Assembly: GCA_028283655.1 (NCBI GenBank)
Contig: JAPWKE010000003.1
Span: forward strand, 1,550,001 to 1,614,000
DNA length: 64,000 bases
Direction of reading: 5' to 3'
DNA from: Acidobacteriaceae bacterium
Lineage (GTDB): Bacteria > Acidobacteriota > Terriglobia > Terriglobales > Acidobacteriaceae
Position numbers and translations under genes: made by a program. The notes below the pieces were generated by a model. It made no database searches. It was not told where the DNA came from and saw only the letters and a list, made by a program, of their open reading frames with translations. This document shows, in pieces, positions 9,047-16,849 of this stretch. The first letter of the stretch is position 1. Each line of letters begins with the position of its first letter.

Positions 9047-9850
9047 ATGCAAGCCACCCTGACTTTCTTCGGCACCGGTACCAGCATGGGAGTTCCCACG
9101 CTGGGCTGCCCGTGCGCCGTCTGTCAGGACGCCTATCTTCCGGGCTCACCGAACCGTCGTACCCGGCCTTCGATTCTGCTCAGCTTCAACGCGCACAACG
9201 TCCTCATCGATACCGGCCCGGACTTCCACGTGCAGGCTGTGCGCGAGCATCTTTCGAGCGTCGACGCCGTGCTCTACACCCACGGTCACGCCGACCACAT
9301 CCTCGGCATGGATGACCTCCGCCCGCTTTCCTTCGGCAAGCCCGGCGGCCTGCCGCTCTTCGCCGACAACCTCACCGCGCCGGTCATCGAGCGTGTCTTC
9401 GAGTACACCTTCCGCAAGGTCGACCGCTACCCGACTTCGGCACGCGTTGAGATGAACCGTATTCCATCCACACCAGGCGCACGCATTCCTCTGCTCGGTA
9501 CGGAGTTCGTGCGTATCCCCGTCACGCATGGGCGAAACACGATCACCGGTTATCGATTCGGCTCCGCCGCCTACCTGACGGACATGAGCGACATTCCAGA
9601 AGACGCCCTTCCGCTGCTGCAGGGCCTGGACATCCTGATCCTTGACGCTCTGCGCCGCGAGCCGCACCCGTCGCACTCACACCTCGCGAAGTCGGTCGCA
9701 CTCGTCGAGCAACTCAAGCCCAAACGAGCCTTCTTCACGCACATCTCTCACGACCTCGATCACAACGCCATCAACGCCGAGCTACCGCCCCACATTCAGC
9801 TCGCACACGACAGCCTCAAGCTGGACTTCGACATCAGCCCCATCCCATAG
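9047..9850 (+). CDS. PhnP-like MBL-fold metallo-hydrolase
   Basis: This 267-residue metallo-beta-lactamase-fold hydrolase has the metal motif THGHADH and a distal His (THISHDLDH). The PhnP-type N-terminal zinc-binding segment GCPCAVCQ is followed by NRRTRPSILL. Relatives are cyclic phosphodiesterases such as PhnP or are annotated as general MBL hydrolases. No phosphonate genes are nearby, so its substrate is more likely a general cyclic nucleotide-like phosphodiester; this is inference. The ATG of ribF begins two bases after its stop, so they form an operon. Confidence 0.85.
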   Translation: MQATLTFFGTGTSMGVPTLGCPCAVCQDAYLPGSPNRRTRPSILLSFNAHNVLIDTGPDFHVQAVREHLSSVDAVLYTHGHADHILGMDDLRPLSFGKPGGLPLFADNLTAPVIERVFEYTFRKVDRYPTSARVEMNRIPSTPGARIPLLGTEFVRIPVTHGRNTITGYRFGSAAYLTDMSDIPEDALPLLQGLDILILDALRREPHPSHSHLAKSVALVEQLKPKRAFFTHISHDLDHNAINAELPPHIQLAHDSLKLDFDISPIP

Positions 9851-9852
9851 CA

Positions 9853-10830
9853 ATGAAGATTTTTCGCTCCATCGACGAACTCACCAACGCGCTGCCTGCA
9901 GGCACGCGCTCGGTTGTCACCATCGGCAACTTCGACGGCGTGCACCTCGGCCACCAGATGGTGATTCGCAACGTACGCACGCGTGCCCGGCAACTCAACG
10001 CGCTTGCTATCGCCGTCACCTTCGATCCGCATCCTTCGCACGTCCTGCGCCCCGAGCCGCGCCTTCGCCTGCTTACGCCCGTGGACGAGAAGCTCCGCCT
10101 CCTCGCGGCTACCGGGCTCGACGCCGTTCTGCTGCTGCCCTTCACCGAAGACCTGCGCCACACCTCCGCGCGCAGCTTCGCGGAGAACGTCCTCCGCAAC
10201 GGCCTCAACGCCATCGAAGTCCACGAAGGGGAGACCTTCCGCTTCGGCCACCATGCCGAGGCCGACATCCGGTCGCTTGCGCAGCTTGGCCATGACTTTG
10301 CGTTCTCTGTCCGCGCCTGGCAACCGTTCGTGCTGCGCGGCGACGCCGTCTCCTCCAGCCGCATCCGCTCGCTGGTCGCCAGGGGTGAACTTTCCGAGGC
10401 ACGCGCGCTGCTCGGGCGCAGCTTCTCCGTACGCTCGACGCCAGCCTCCGGCCGTGGCTACGGGACGAAGTACGCTGTGCCCACGATCAACATCGCGCCC
10501 TACGCTGATCTTCTGCCCGCAAACGGCGTCTACATTACAACGCTGCGTATCGGCGAAGGCCCCGATGCTCGCCTCTTCCGCGGCGTTACGAACGCGGGGA
10601 ACCGTCCGACCTTTGGCGCGGACTCCTTCGCAGTCGAGTCCTACCTCTTCCACTTCGAGCCGTTGGAACTAACCGAGCAAACACCGCTGGAGCTGACCTT
10701 CCTCAAGCGACTTCGCGCCGAACAACGCTTTGAGTCCCCCGACCTGCTGAAGCAACAGATTGGCCGCGACGTCGCCCGCGCGCAACGCTTCTTCGGTCTT
10801 TGCCACGCACTCGATAAGTCCAACCGTTAG
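9853..10830 (+). CDS. ribF: Bifunctional riboflavin kinase/FAD synthetase
   Basis: This 325-residue protein makes FMN and then FAD from riboflavin. The N-terminal adenylyltransferase has IGNFDGVHLGHQ, FDPHPSHVLRP, ETFRFGHHAEADI and VSSSRIRSLVARGELSEA. The C-terminal flavokinase has a PTIN motif where most family members have PTAN; the metal-binding Thr and Asn are kept. GVTNAGNRPTFG and a final helix follow. Length is normal for the family. It is co-transcribed with the upstream MBL hydrolase. I saw no FMN riboswitch in front of it. Confidence 0.92.
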   Translation: MKIFRSIDELTNALPAGTRSVVTIGNFDGVHLGHQMVIRNVRTRARQLNALAIAVTFDPHPSHVLRPEPRLRLLTPVDEKLRLLAATGLDAVLLLPFTEDLRHTSARSFAENVLRNGLNAIEVHEGETFRFGHHAEADIRSLAQLGHDFAFSVRAWQPFVLRGDAVSSSRIRSLVARGELSEARALLGRSFSVRSTPASGRGYGTKYAVPTINIAPYADLLPANGVYITTLRIGEGPDARLFRGVTNAGNRPTFGADSFAVESYLFHFEPLELTEQTPLELTFLKRLRAEQRFESPDLLKQQIGRDVARAQRFFGLCHALDKSNR

Positions 10831-10856
10831 CTGGCCTTTCTGTTGACGAAAGATAA

Positions 10857-10886
10857 AAAGCTCCACGAACTTCTTCGTGGAGCTTT
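10857..10886. terminator. Bidirectional terminator between ribF and the PBP1A gene
   Basis: A 13-bp perfect stem (AAAGCTCCACGAA with its complement) and a CTTC loop lie between the convergent genes. The T-run is best on the minus strand (AAAAA on the plus strand just upstream). Confidence 0.8.
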
Positions 10887-10939
10887 GCGTTTCTAACGAC
10901 CGTTATGTCGAGGTTTCTCTTACTCAGGCAAATCGTGCA

Positions 10940-13444
10940 TTAAGGCTTAGACGCTCCAGCCTTCGGCGGCCCAGCCACGACGGGAGGCTTGACTACCGGC
11001 TTACTTGCCGGAGCAACGGGCTTCGCAGCAGAGACTGCGCCTTCACTACCTCCCACAGGAGCAGGCTCCGGCTGCATCCGAATCACCGGGGCAGGGGGAG
11101 AATCGTCGTCATCGTCGGAGTCATCGTCGTCAGACTTCGCAGGCTTCTTCGCCACAATAGGCTGCTCGCCAGCCGGTGCCACTGGCACATCCAGCTGCTT
11201 CTTCGGCGCGTCGTAGCGGGCGAACTGCTCGTTCGGAACCTTCTCCGTCGCCACCTTCATGAAGTCCATCCACGCTGGCAAGGCGGCCTTTGCGCCGGTT
11301 TCCTTGTCACCGAGCGGCTGCGAAGGGTTGTCATACCCCACCCAGACACCGCACGTCACCGACGGCGAAAAGCCCAGGAACCATGCGTCGGTGAAGCTGT
11401 TCGTCGTACCCGTCTTGCCACCCAAAGCATGGTGGAGCTGCAACGCCTGCGTCGCCGTGCCGTGATTCACCACGGCCTCCAGCAGCACCATCATCTTGCG
11501 CGCGATGTCGAGCGTGATGACTTCCTTCACCTCAGGCGTCTTCTGTTCCAGCGGCAGGCCATCAGCCTGTGCCACGCGGCGAATGTAATGCGGAGCGATG
11601 CGAATGCCGTCGTTCGGGAAGACACTGTAGCTCGCGACCTGCTCGCTCAACGTAATGCCAGCCGCTCCGATAGCCACCGGCAGGAAGTTCGGCAGAGGGC
11701 TGGTCACGCCAAAGTTCCGCGCCACTTCGATCACCTTCTTGATGCCGACCTTATCCGCCAACCGCAGAGCCGGGATATTGCGCGACTCCGCAAACGCATC
11801 CGTCAGCGTCATCGGTCCCTTCCAGTCGGCCTCGTAGTTGTGCGGCGTATACGGCCCGTTCGGCGTGTAGAAGCTCGCAGGCGAATCCATCACGATGTCT
11901 GACGGCTTCATGCCCGCCTCAAACGCCGCAACGTAGTCATATGGCTTGAACGACGATCCGACCTGCCGCTGTGCCTGTGTCGCACGGTTGAACTGGCTAA
12001 GAGCAAAGTCACGTCCACCCACCATCGCCAGCACTTCGCCGTTGGCGTTGTTCACCGCCATGATCGCACCCTGCGCGCCAGAGTCCTGCTCCAGCAGCAG
12101 CTTCGGAGTCTCCCCTGCCACCTTTGCCGCAATCTTCACATAAACAATGTCGCCGGGCTTGGCCAGGTCAGTCGCCTTCGTCTTCTGCGTCCAGATCCAC
12201 TGCGTCGCGTCCATCGTGGACTCCACCGCACCGATGCGCACTGTCATCCTGGTCGGCGTCACCTCTGTAACTAGCGCGTGGAAGTACGCACCCTCCACCA
12301 CAGGCTGCGCCCAATCAGGATGCTTGTACTCTTCGAGCGTCTGCGTGCCGTTCAATACGTTCTGCAGGCGCCCCTTCCAGCCACGACGACGCTCATACGT
12401 GGCCAAGTCATCCAGCAACGCCTTCTGGGCCGCACGCTGCATGTCGAGATCGAGCGTTGTGTATACCCGGAGCCCCGCGCCGTGCACCTCTTCGACACCG
12501 TACTCGTGCTCCAGTTGACGCCGCACCTCTTCGACAAAGTACGGAGCCTCAGAGTTCGCAGGCGTCTCAAGTTTCAGCCCCAGCGGAGCGTTCTTCGCCT
12601 CGGTGTACTGCCCGAGCGTGATCTTGTGGTCTTCGAGCATCTCGCTCAGTACCAGGTTTCGGCGGCGCAACGCGCGCTCTGGGTGCCGCACCGGGGAGAA
12701 TTCCTCCGGGCCCTTGGGCAACCCCGCCAGCGTTGCTGCTTCCGGCAGCGTCAGGTCGCGAGCGTGCTTGGAGAAGTAATACTCTGCGCCTGCTTCAAAC
12801 CCGTACGTTCCACGGCCAAGGTAAATCTGGTTCGCGTAGAGCGCAAAGATCTGCTGCTTGGTGAAGTGGCGCTCGATCTGTAGCGTCAGGAAAATCTCCT
12901 GCAGCTTGCGACCGTACGTCTTTTCGCTCGAGAGAAACAGATTGCGCGCCAGTTGCATCGTCAGCGTCGACGCGCCCTGCGAACGCTTCTTCGAGTGCAG
13001 ATCCTTCCACGCCGCTCCGATCACGCGAATCAGATTCACGCCGCCATTCGTCATGAAGTTCTTATCTTCAATCGACAGAATCGCGTCGCGCAGTACCGGA
13101 GGGAAATCAGAGTACGGCACAACAATGCGGCGCTCGAGTGCGAAGGAGCCAATCACCTTGCCATGAATGTCGAGTAGCTCTGTCGTCGTGCTGGGCCGGT
13201 ATCGTTCAAGGTCCGCCATCTGCGGCAGGTTGATCGAGTACGTCATCATCAGCCCGACCATCACGCCAAAAATGGCAGAAGCGCCGATCAGCAGCCAAAA
13301 CGCCGCCTTCGCCGCAATCTTGCGCGAGCGAAACTCCGGCTCACGAAACGGAAATTTGCCCATCGCGCGCCAGAAGGTTTCGCGCACGCGACCATCGGCC
13401 GCAGACTGGGTCCGCTTCGTCGATTCCTGATTCAAGAGGCTCAC
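10940..13444 (-). CDS. Penicillin-binding protein 1A (bifunctional glycosyltransferase/transpeptidase)
   Basis: This peptidoglycan synthase of about 834 residues builds glycan strands and cross-links them. A cytoplasmic N-terminus and one membrane anchor (AAFWLLIGASAIFGVMVGLM) precede the GT51 domain with SIEDKNF, QGASTLTMQLARN and YLGRGTYGFEAGAEYYF. The transpeptidase domain has all three motifs: SSFK, SRN and KTGT. A low-complexity Asp/Ser-rich stretch followed by a Pro/Ala/Val tail ends the protein. The start is uncertain: I prefer the GTG at 13444, just after AAGGTGGAG; the open frame extends to a GTG at 13468, and an ATG at 13363 is also possible. Confidence 0.93.
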   Translation of the reverse strand: MSLLNQESTKRTQSAADGRVRETFWRAMGKFPFREPEFRSRKIAAKAAFWLLIGASAIFGVMVGLMMTYSINLPQMADLERYRPSTTTELLDIHGKVIGSFALERRIVVPYSDFPPVLRDAILSIEDKNFMTNGGVNLIRVIGAAWKDLHSKKRSQGASTLTMQLARNLFLSSEKTYGRKLQEIFLTLQIERHFTKQQIFALYANQIYLGRGTYGFEAGAEYYFSKHARDLTLPEAATLAGLPKGPEEFSPVRHPERALRRRNLVLSEMLEDHKITLGQYTEAKNAPLGLKLETPANSEAPYFVEEVRRQLEHEYGVEEVHGAGLRVYTTLDLDMQRAAQKALLDDLATYERRRGWKGRLQNVLNGTQTLEEYKHPDWAQPVVEGAYFHALVTEVTPTRMTVRIGAVESTMDATQWIWTQKTKATDLAKPGDIVYVKIAAKVAGETPKLLLEQDSGAQGAIMAVNNANGEVLAMVGGRDFALSQFNRATQAQRQVGSSFKPYDYVAAFEAGMKPSDIVMDSPASFYTPNGPYTPHNYEADWKGPMTLTDAFAESRNIPALRLADKVGIKKVIEVARNFGVTSPLPNFLPVAIGAAGITLSEQVASYSVFPNDGIRIAPHYIRRVAQADGLPLEQKTPEVKEVITLDIARKMMVLLEAVVNHGTATQALQLHHALGGKTGTTNSFTDAWFLGFSPSVTCGVWVGYDNPSQPLGDKETGAKAALPAWMDFMKVATEKVPNEQFARYDAPKKQLDVPVAPAGEQPIVAKKPAKSDDDDSDDDDDSPPAPVIRMQPEPAPVGGSEGAVSAAKPVAPASKPVVKPPVVAGPPKAGASKP

Positions 13445-13567
13445 GGCAAGCTCCACCTTACCACGCACCTGCCAACTTGCTCACCCCGACCGCGCGCTCG
13501 CGGCAAGCCTTCCATCGGATCAACAGGACTCAGTATGCTCCGTCCTTCCCCGGCTCCTCTGAAAACG

Positions 13568-13598
13568 AAAAAGCGGCGGGCCGAAGCCGCCGCTTTTT
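13568..13598. terminator. Rho-independent terminator
   Basis: A 12-bp perfect stem (AAAAAGCGGCGG with its complement) and a 7-nt loop provide T-runs on both strands. It lies between the S41-like gene and the PBP1A gene, both on the minus strand, and so separates their transcripts. Confidence 0.8.
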
Positions 13599-13615
13599 CA
13601 GGTATCGCGAAGAAA

Positions 13616-14860
13616 CTACGCTGCAGCCGTCTTCGCCTTCAGCATTTCGAGTCCCTTGTTCAACTGGGCATCGACCAGCGGTGCCTTCTTCTTCACAGCG
13701 GTCTTGGTCGCAGCGTCCTTCGCAGGAGCAGCATCGTCATCCACCGAATCATCCGACAGATCGTTGGAAACCAACGTAGCAGGCGTTACGCCTGCATCTT
13801 CGAACTTCTTCCCGTCCGGAGCGGCATACTTGGCGATGGAGAGAATCAACGCTCCGCCATCAGGCATATCGAATGTTTTCGACTGCACACCTTCACCAAA
13901 GGTACGCTCGCCAACGAGTTCACCGCGCTTGCTATCGGCAATCGCCGCAGCAGCCAGTTCAGCTGCTCCAGCCGTGCCACGGTTTACCAGAACAACCAGC
14001 GGCGACTTCGTGTTCACAGCCTTCGAAGCCTCTGCCGTAAATGTCTGCTTGGCAACCTTCTGACCCTCTAGGGTCGCCAGCGTTCCCGAAGCAACAAAGA
14101 AGTTCGCCAGTCGCACGCCTTCGCTCATGTCACCCGTGGCGACATCACGCAGGTCGAGCAGAATCTTCTTACCCGGCTGCTTAGAAGCAGCCTTCAGCTT
14201 GCCTTCGATCGCCGAAACATGATCCTTATCCAGAACAACCGGCTTCAGATACACGATCGAGCCGTTCTCGTATGCGGTCTCCGATGGGGCCGGTTCCACG
14301 ATAACGACGCGATTCACCGTGATCGGCTCAGGCTTTGCCGAACGCGGACGCAACACACCAAGCTTCAACTCCGAACCAGGCGCACCCACCATCATCAGCT
14401 GGATCATCGCCAGCGAGATGTCGCGCGTGTCCTTGCCGTTGATAGCTTCGAGAATGTCACCATCGTTCAAATTTGCCTTGTCTGCGGGCGAACCCGGAAC
14501 AACACTGACGACCGTCGCATAGCCAAAGCGCTTGGACATAACAACGCCAATCTGTCCCTTACCCTGCTTGGCATCTTTCCACGCCTTGTAATCATCGGGA
14601 TTCAAATAGCTCGAATCTGCATCCAGCGACTCCAACAAACCACGCAGCGCACCGTGCGTCACCTTGGTGATGTTCGGATCTTCCACGTAGTCGTTCTGCA
14701 CGTGCTGCAGCACTTCCCTGTAGACGTTGATCTGGCGATACGCACCGTCCTGCGGGCCATCGCTCGCCGCATGGACACCATGGAAGTTCACGCCCAGAAA
14801 CAGGCCAAGCAACACCACTACCGATACCGCCAGCAAACCCAGCTTTGCGCTCTTAGGCAT
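13616..14860 (-). CDS. S41 (CtpA/Prc-type) protease homologue with a lost catalytic dyad
   Basis: This 414-residue protein has an N-terminal membrane or signal segment (LGLLAVSVVVLLGLFLG), a helical region, a PDZ domain (about 100-178, with GQIGVVMSKRFGYATVVSV and SPADKANLNDGDILEAING) and an S41 core. In the family the Ser-Lys dyad sits in SASASE and TFGKG. Here the equivalent stretches read TAGAAE (residues 296-301) and TFGEG (320-324), so the nucleophile position is G298 and the general-base position is E323; the equivalent of the third residue, D309, is kept. It is therefore probably not an active protease but a binding or scaffold protein. The ATG at 14860 is preferred over the upstream in-frame TTG at 14917. 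Confidence 0.85.
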   Translation of the reverse strand: MPKSAKLGLLAVSVVVLLGLFLGVNFHGVHAASDGPQDGAYRQINVYREVLQHVQNDYVEDPNITKVTHGALRGLLESLDADSSYLNPDDYKAWKDAKQGKGQIGVVMSKRFGYATVVSVVPGSPADKANLNDGDILEAINGKDTRDISLAMIQLMMVGAPGSELKLGVLRPRSAKPEPITVNRVVIVEPAPSETAYENGSIVYLKPVVLDKDHVSAIEGKLKAASKQPGKKILLDLRDVATGDMSEGVRLANFFVASGTLATLEGQKVAKQTFTAEASKAVNTKSPLVVLVNRGTAGAAELAAAAIADSKRGELVGERTFGEGVQSKTFDMPDGGALILSIAKYAAPDGKKFEDAGVTPATLVSNDLSDDSVDDDAAPAKDAATKTAVKKKAPLVDAQLNKGLEMLKAKTAAA

Positions 14861-15033
14861 AGACGAAGAACTCGCTCCAGTCACAAACAGAAACACACCG
14901 GTAAAACTACCAGTCAACGCAGTTTAGACGCACCACGCACGAATAGGATACCCCCACAGCCTTCGCCATCTCTTTCCCGCGCTTCATTATGTCCCTGTGA
15001 TCGATTTCCCCACAGAAGCATCGGCGATCCACC

Positions 15034-15062
15034 TTGCAACCCACAGCCCTCTCGCCTAGAAT
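15034..15062 (+). promoter_or_regulatory. Sigma-70-type promoter of the tRNA-Met gene
   Basis: TTGCAA (15034-15039) and TAGAAT (15057-15062) are separated by 17 bp and lie about 50 bp upstream of the tRNA, a good match to the housekeeping consensus. Confidence 0.65.
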
Positions 15063-15111
15063 AGACAAGTCGCAGGTTCGCGGATTTACCGCTGGAAGCT
15101 CGGCATCACCC

Positions 15112-15188
15112 GGCGGTGTAGCTCAGATGGTTAGAGCGACGGACTCATAACCCGTAGGTCACTGGTTCGATTCCAGTCACCGCCACCA
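15112..15188 (+). tRNA. tRNA-Met (anticodon CAT, elongator type)
   Basis: A full cloverleaf can be drawn. The acceptor stem GGCGGTG pairs with CACCGCC (7 bp), the D arm is GCTC/GAGC, and the T arm carries GGTTCGATTCC. The anticodon loop CTCATAA has CAT at 15146-15148, and CCA is encoded at 15186-15188. The fully paired first acceptor base pair G-C argues against an initiator tRNA, and the loop CTCATAA is like that of elongator tRNA-Met. CAT could also be a lysidine-modified Ile tRNA, which sequence alone cannot rule out. Confidence 0.93.
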
Positions 15189-15226
15189 CTTTCTTTAAAA
15201 AACACTCTTTTCTAAAAGCCACGCGT

Positions 15227-15445
15227 TTGCACCGAGCCTTTCTAACTCGTCCGCTGCTCGCCCTGGCCACCTTCTTTGACCAGCCCTGCAAAATTGCCTC
15301 CGACAGCCTTGGCTGCCGCCTGCAGCCCTATTTGACCGGCCTCTATATCGTCGCCGGCATTCTGGGATTGGTGCTCGTCGCGGTCATCGCCGCCGCCATT
15401 CAGCAGTACCGCCGTAACAAGCGCACGGACCTCAAACCTCAATGA
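15227..15445 (+). CDS. Small single-pass membrane protein coupled to kdsB
   Basis: This 72-residue frame begins at a TTG, has a strong membrane segment at about residues 37-60 (GLYIVAGILGLVLVAVIAAAI) and ends with a basic cytoplasmic-type tail. Its TGA overlaps the ATG of kdsB (ATGA), a classic sign of translational coupling and the main reason to believe it is real. I do not recognise a family. The start is weak and no clear ribosome-binding site is seen. Confidence 0.5.
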   Translation: MHRAFLTRPLLALATFFDQPCKIASDSLGCRLQPYLTGLYIVAGILGLVLVAVIAAAIQQYRRNKRTDLKPQ

Positions 15446-16182
15446 CCGCCAGCCTGAACGTCCTCGGCGTCATCCCTGCGCGCCTCGCCTCCACGCGCCT
15501 GCCTCGGAAGGTTCTGCTCCCCCTCGCAGGTGAACCGCTGCTTGCGTGGGTCTACGCCGCGGCGAAACGCTGCCCGCAGTTCTCTGACGTCGTGATCGCC
15601 TGCGACTCGCAGGAGGTGGCGAACCTCTGCGCCGAACGCAACTGGCCCTACCAGCTCACCTCGCCAGAGCTTCCCTCCGGCACCGACCGCCTGCACGCTG
15701 TCGCCCAGCAGATTCCCGCCGACATCTACGTCAACGTCCAGGGCGACGAACCCCTGCTGCGCGTCGGCCACATCGCCGCGCTGCTTGCCCCGTTTGCTCA
15801 GCCACACGTCGACGTCACGACGCTGAAAGTCCGCTGCACGTCCGAAAATATCGGCAACCCGAACGCCGTCAAAGTAGTCACCGCCAACGATGGCCGCGCA
15901 CTCTACTTCTCCCGAGCCACCATCCCCTACGACCGCGACGCCGCCGGCAACGTAACCTACTTCAAGCATCTCGGTCTGTACGCCTATCGAGCCGCAGCCT
16001 TGCGCCGCTTCGCCGAGCTCCCACCCTCACCGCTCGAACAGATCGAACGCCTCGAGCAGCTTCGCCTGCTTGAAAACGGTCTCGCACTCTACGTTACAGA
16101 GACGGAGCACGACACCATCGGCGTCGATACGGAAGCCGACCTGGAACGCGTAGCCGCGTTGCTCCAGGCTCCCCAGGCATAG
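15442..16182 (+). CDS. kdsB: 3-deoxy-manno-octulosonate cytidylyltransferase
   Basis: This 246-residue enzyme activates KDO as CMP-KDO for lipopolysaccharide core assembly. The family motifs are clear: IPARLASTRLPRKVL at the N-terminus, VVIACDSQEV, SGTDRLHAV, VNVQGDEPLL with the metal-binding Asp, and the KHLGLYAYR and SPLEQIERLEQLR segments near the C-terminus. Length is normal. It is convergent with the HAD gene, with only 4 bp between the two stops. Its presence shows an LPS-bearing Gram-negative envelope. Confidence 0.95.
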   Translation: MTASLNVLGVIPARLASTRLPRKVLLPLAGEPLLAWVYAAAKRCPQFSDVVIACDSQEVANLCAERNWPYQLTSPELPSGTDRLHAVAQQIPADIYVNVQGDEPLLRVGHIAALLAPFAQPHVDVTTLKVRCTSENIGNPNAVKVVTANDGRALYFSRATIPYDRDAAGNVTYFKHLGLYAYRAAALRRFAELPPSPLEQIERLEQLRLLENGLALYVTETEHDTIGVDTEADLERVAALLQAPQA

Positions 16183-16186
16183 CCTG

Positions 16187-16849
16187 CTAAACAGTCTTCG
16201 CTTCAAACTCCAGCAGCGGCCCGACCGTCTCAATCAGCTGCACATCCGCAAGCGATTGAACCACCCAGTCCGCTCGCGCCTCGCGCACCTGCTCAATCGT
16301 GTGCGACGTAACCACGCCGAGTACGCGAGCCCCCGCAGCGTGTCCTGCCTTCATGCCGCTTGGAGCATCTTCCATCACGACACACTGCGCCGGATCAAAG
16401 CCCAGCAGCTCCGCTCCCTTGCGATAGGGCTCAGGATCAGGCTTGCCTTTGGTCACGTCATCGGCCGTGATGTAGCGCTCCGGCAACGGTAACCCCGCAG
16501 CCTTCACGCGAGCCTCCATCAACCGTCCACTCGCTGAAGTCACGATCGTCCAACGCCCCGCAGGCAGGCTGGCCAGCAGAGCTGCGGCCCCAGGCAGAAC
16601 ATGCACATCTGCGACGTCAGCAATCTCCAGGTCTTCGATCACGCGCAAACCTTCCTGCGGATCGATCCACGGAGCTGACTGCTTCACGATGTCAATTGCC
16701 CGCACACCGTGCGGAATCTGAAACGTCTCCCAGCCCGGTACGTTGTACATCTGCGCCCAACGCTTCCAGCAGCGTTCGGCGCTGGCAATCGAAGACAGCA
16801 GCACGCCGTCCATATCAAACAAGAGCGCTGCTGCTTCGAATGCCGCCAC
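16187..16849 (-). CDS. HAD-superfamily sugar-phosphate phosphatase
   Basis: This 220-residue HAD hydrolase has motif I LLFDMDGVLLSS, motif II around TIVTSASG, the Lys of KGKPDPEPY, and motif IV VVMEDAPSGMKAG. The alpha-helical cap lies between motifs I and II, as in beta-phosphoglucomutase and 2-deoxyglucose-6-phosphatase relatives. The GTG start comes directly after the stop of the phosphohexomutase gene with no gap, so it belongs to the nucleotide-sugar operon. A sugar phosphate is the likely substrate; the exact one is not visible. Confidence 0.87.
   Translation of the reverse strand: MAAFEAAALLFDMDGVLLSSIASAERCWKRWAQMYNVPGWETFQIPHGVRAIDIVKQSAPWIDPQEGLRVIEDLEIADVADVHVLPGAAALLASLPAGRWTIVTSASGRLMEARVKAAGLPLPERYITADDVTKGKPDPEPYRKGAELLGFDPAQCVVMEDAPSGMKAGHAAGARVLGVVTSHTIEQVREARADWVVQSLADVQLIETVGPLLEFEAKTV

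Noticed and set aside
9790-9852. An FMN riboswitch before ribF
   Set aside because: The gene begins two bases after the upstream stop, and no RFN-like conserved elements are present.
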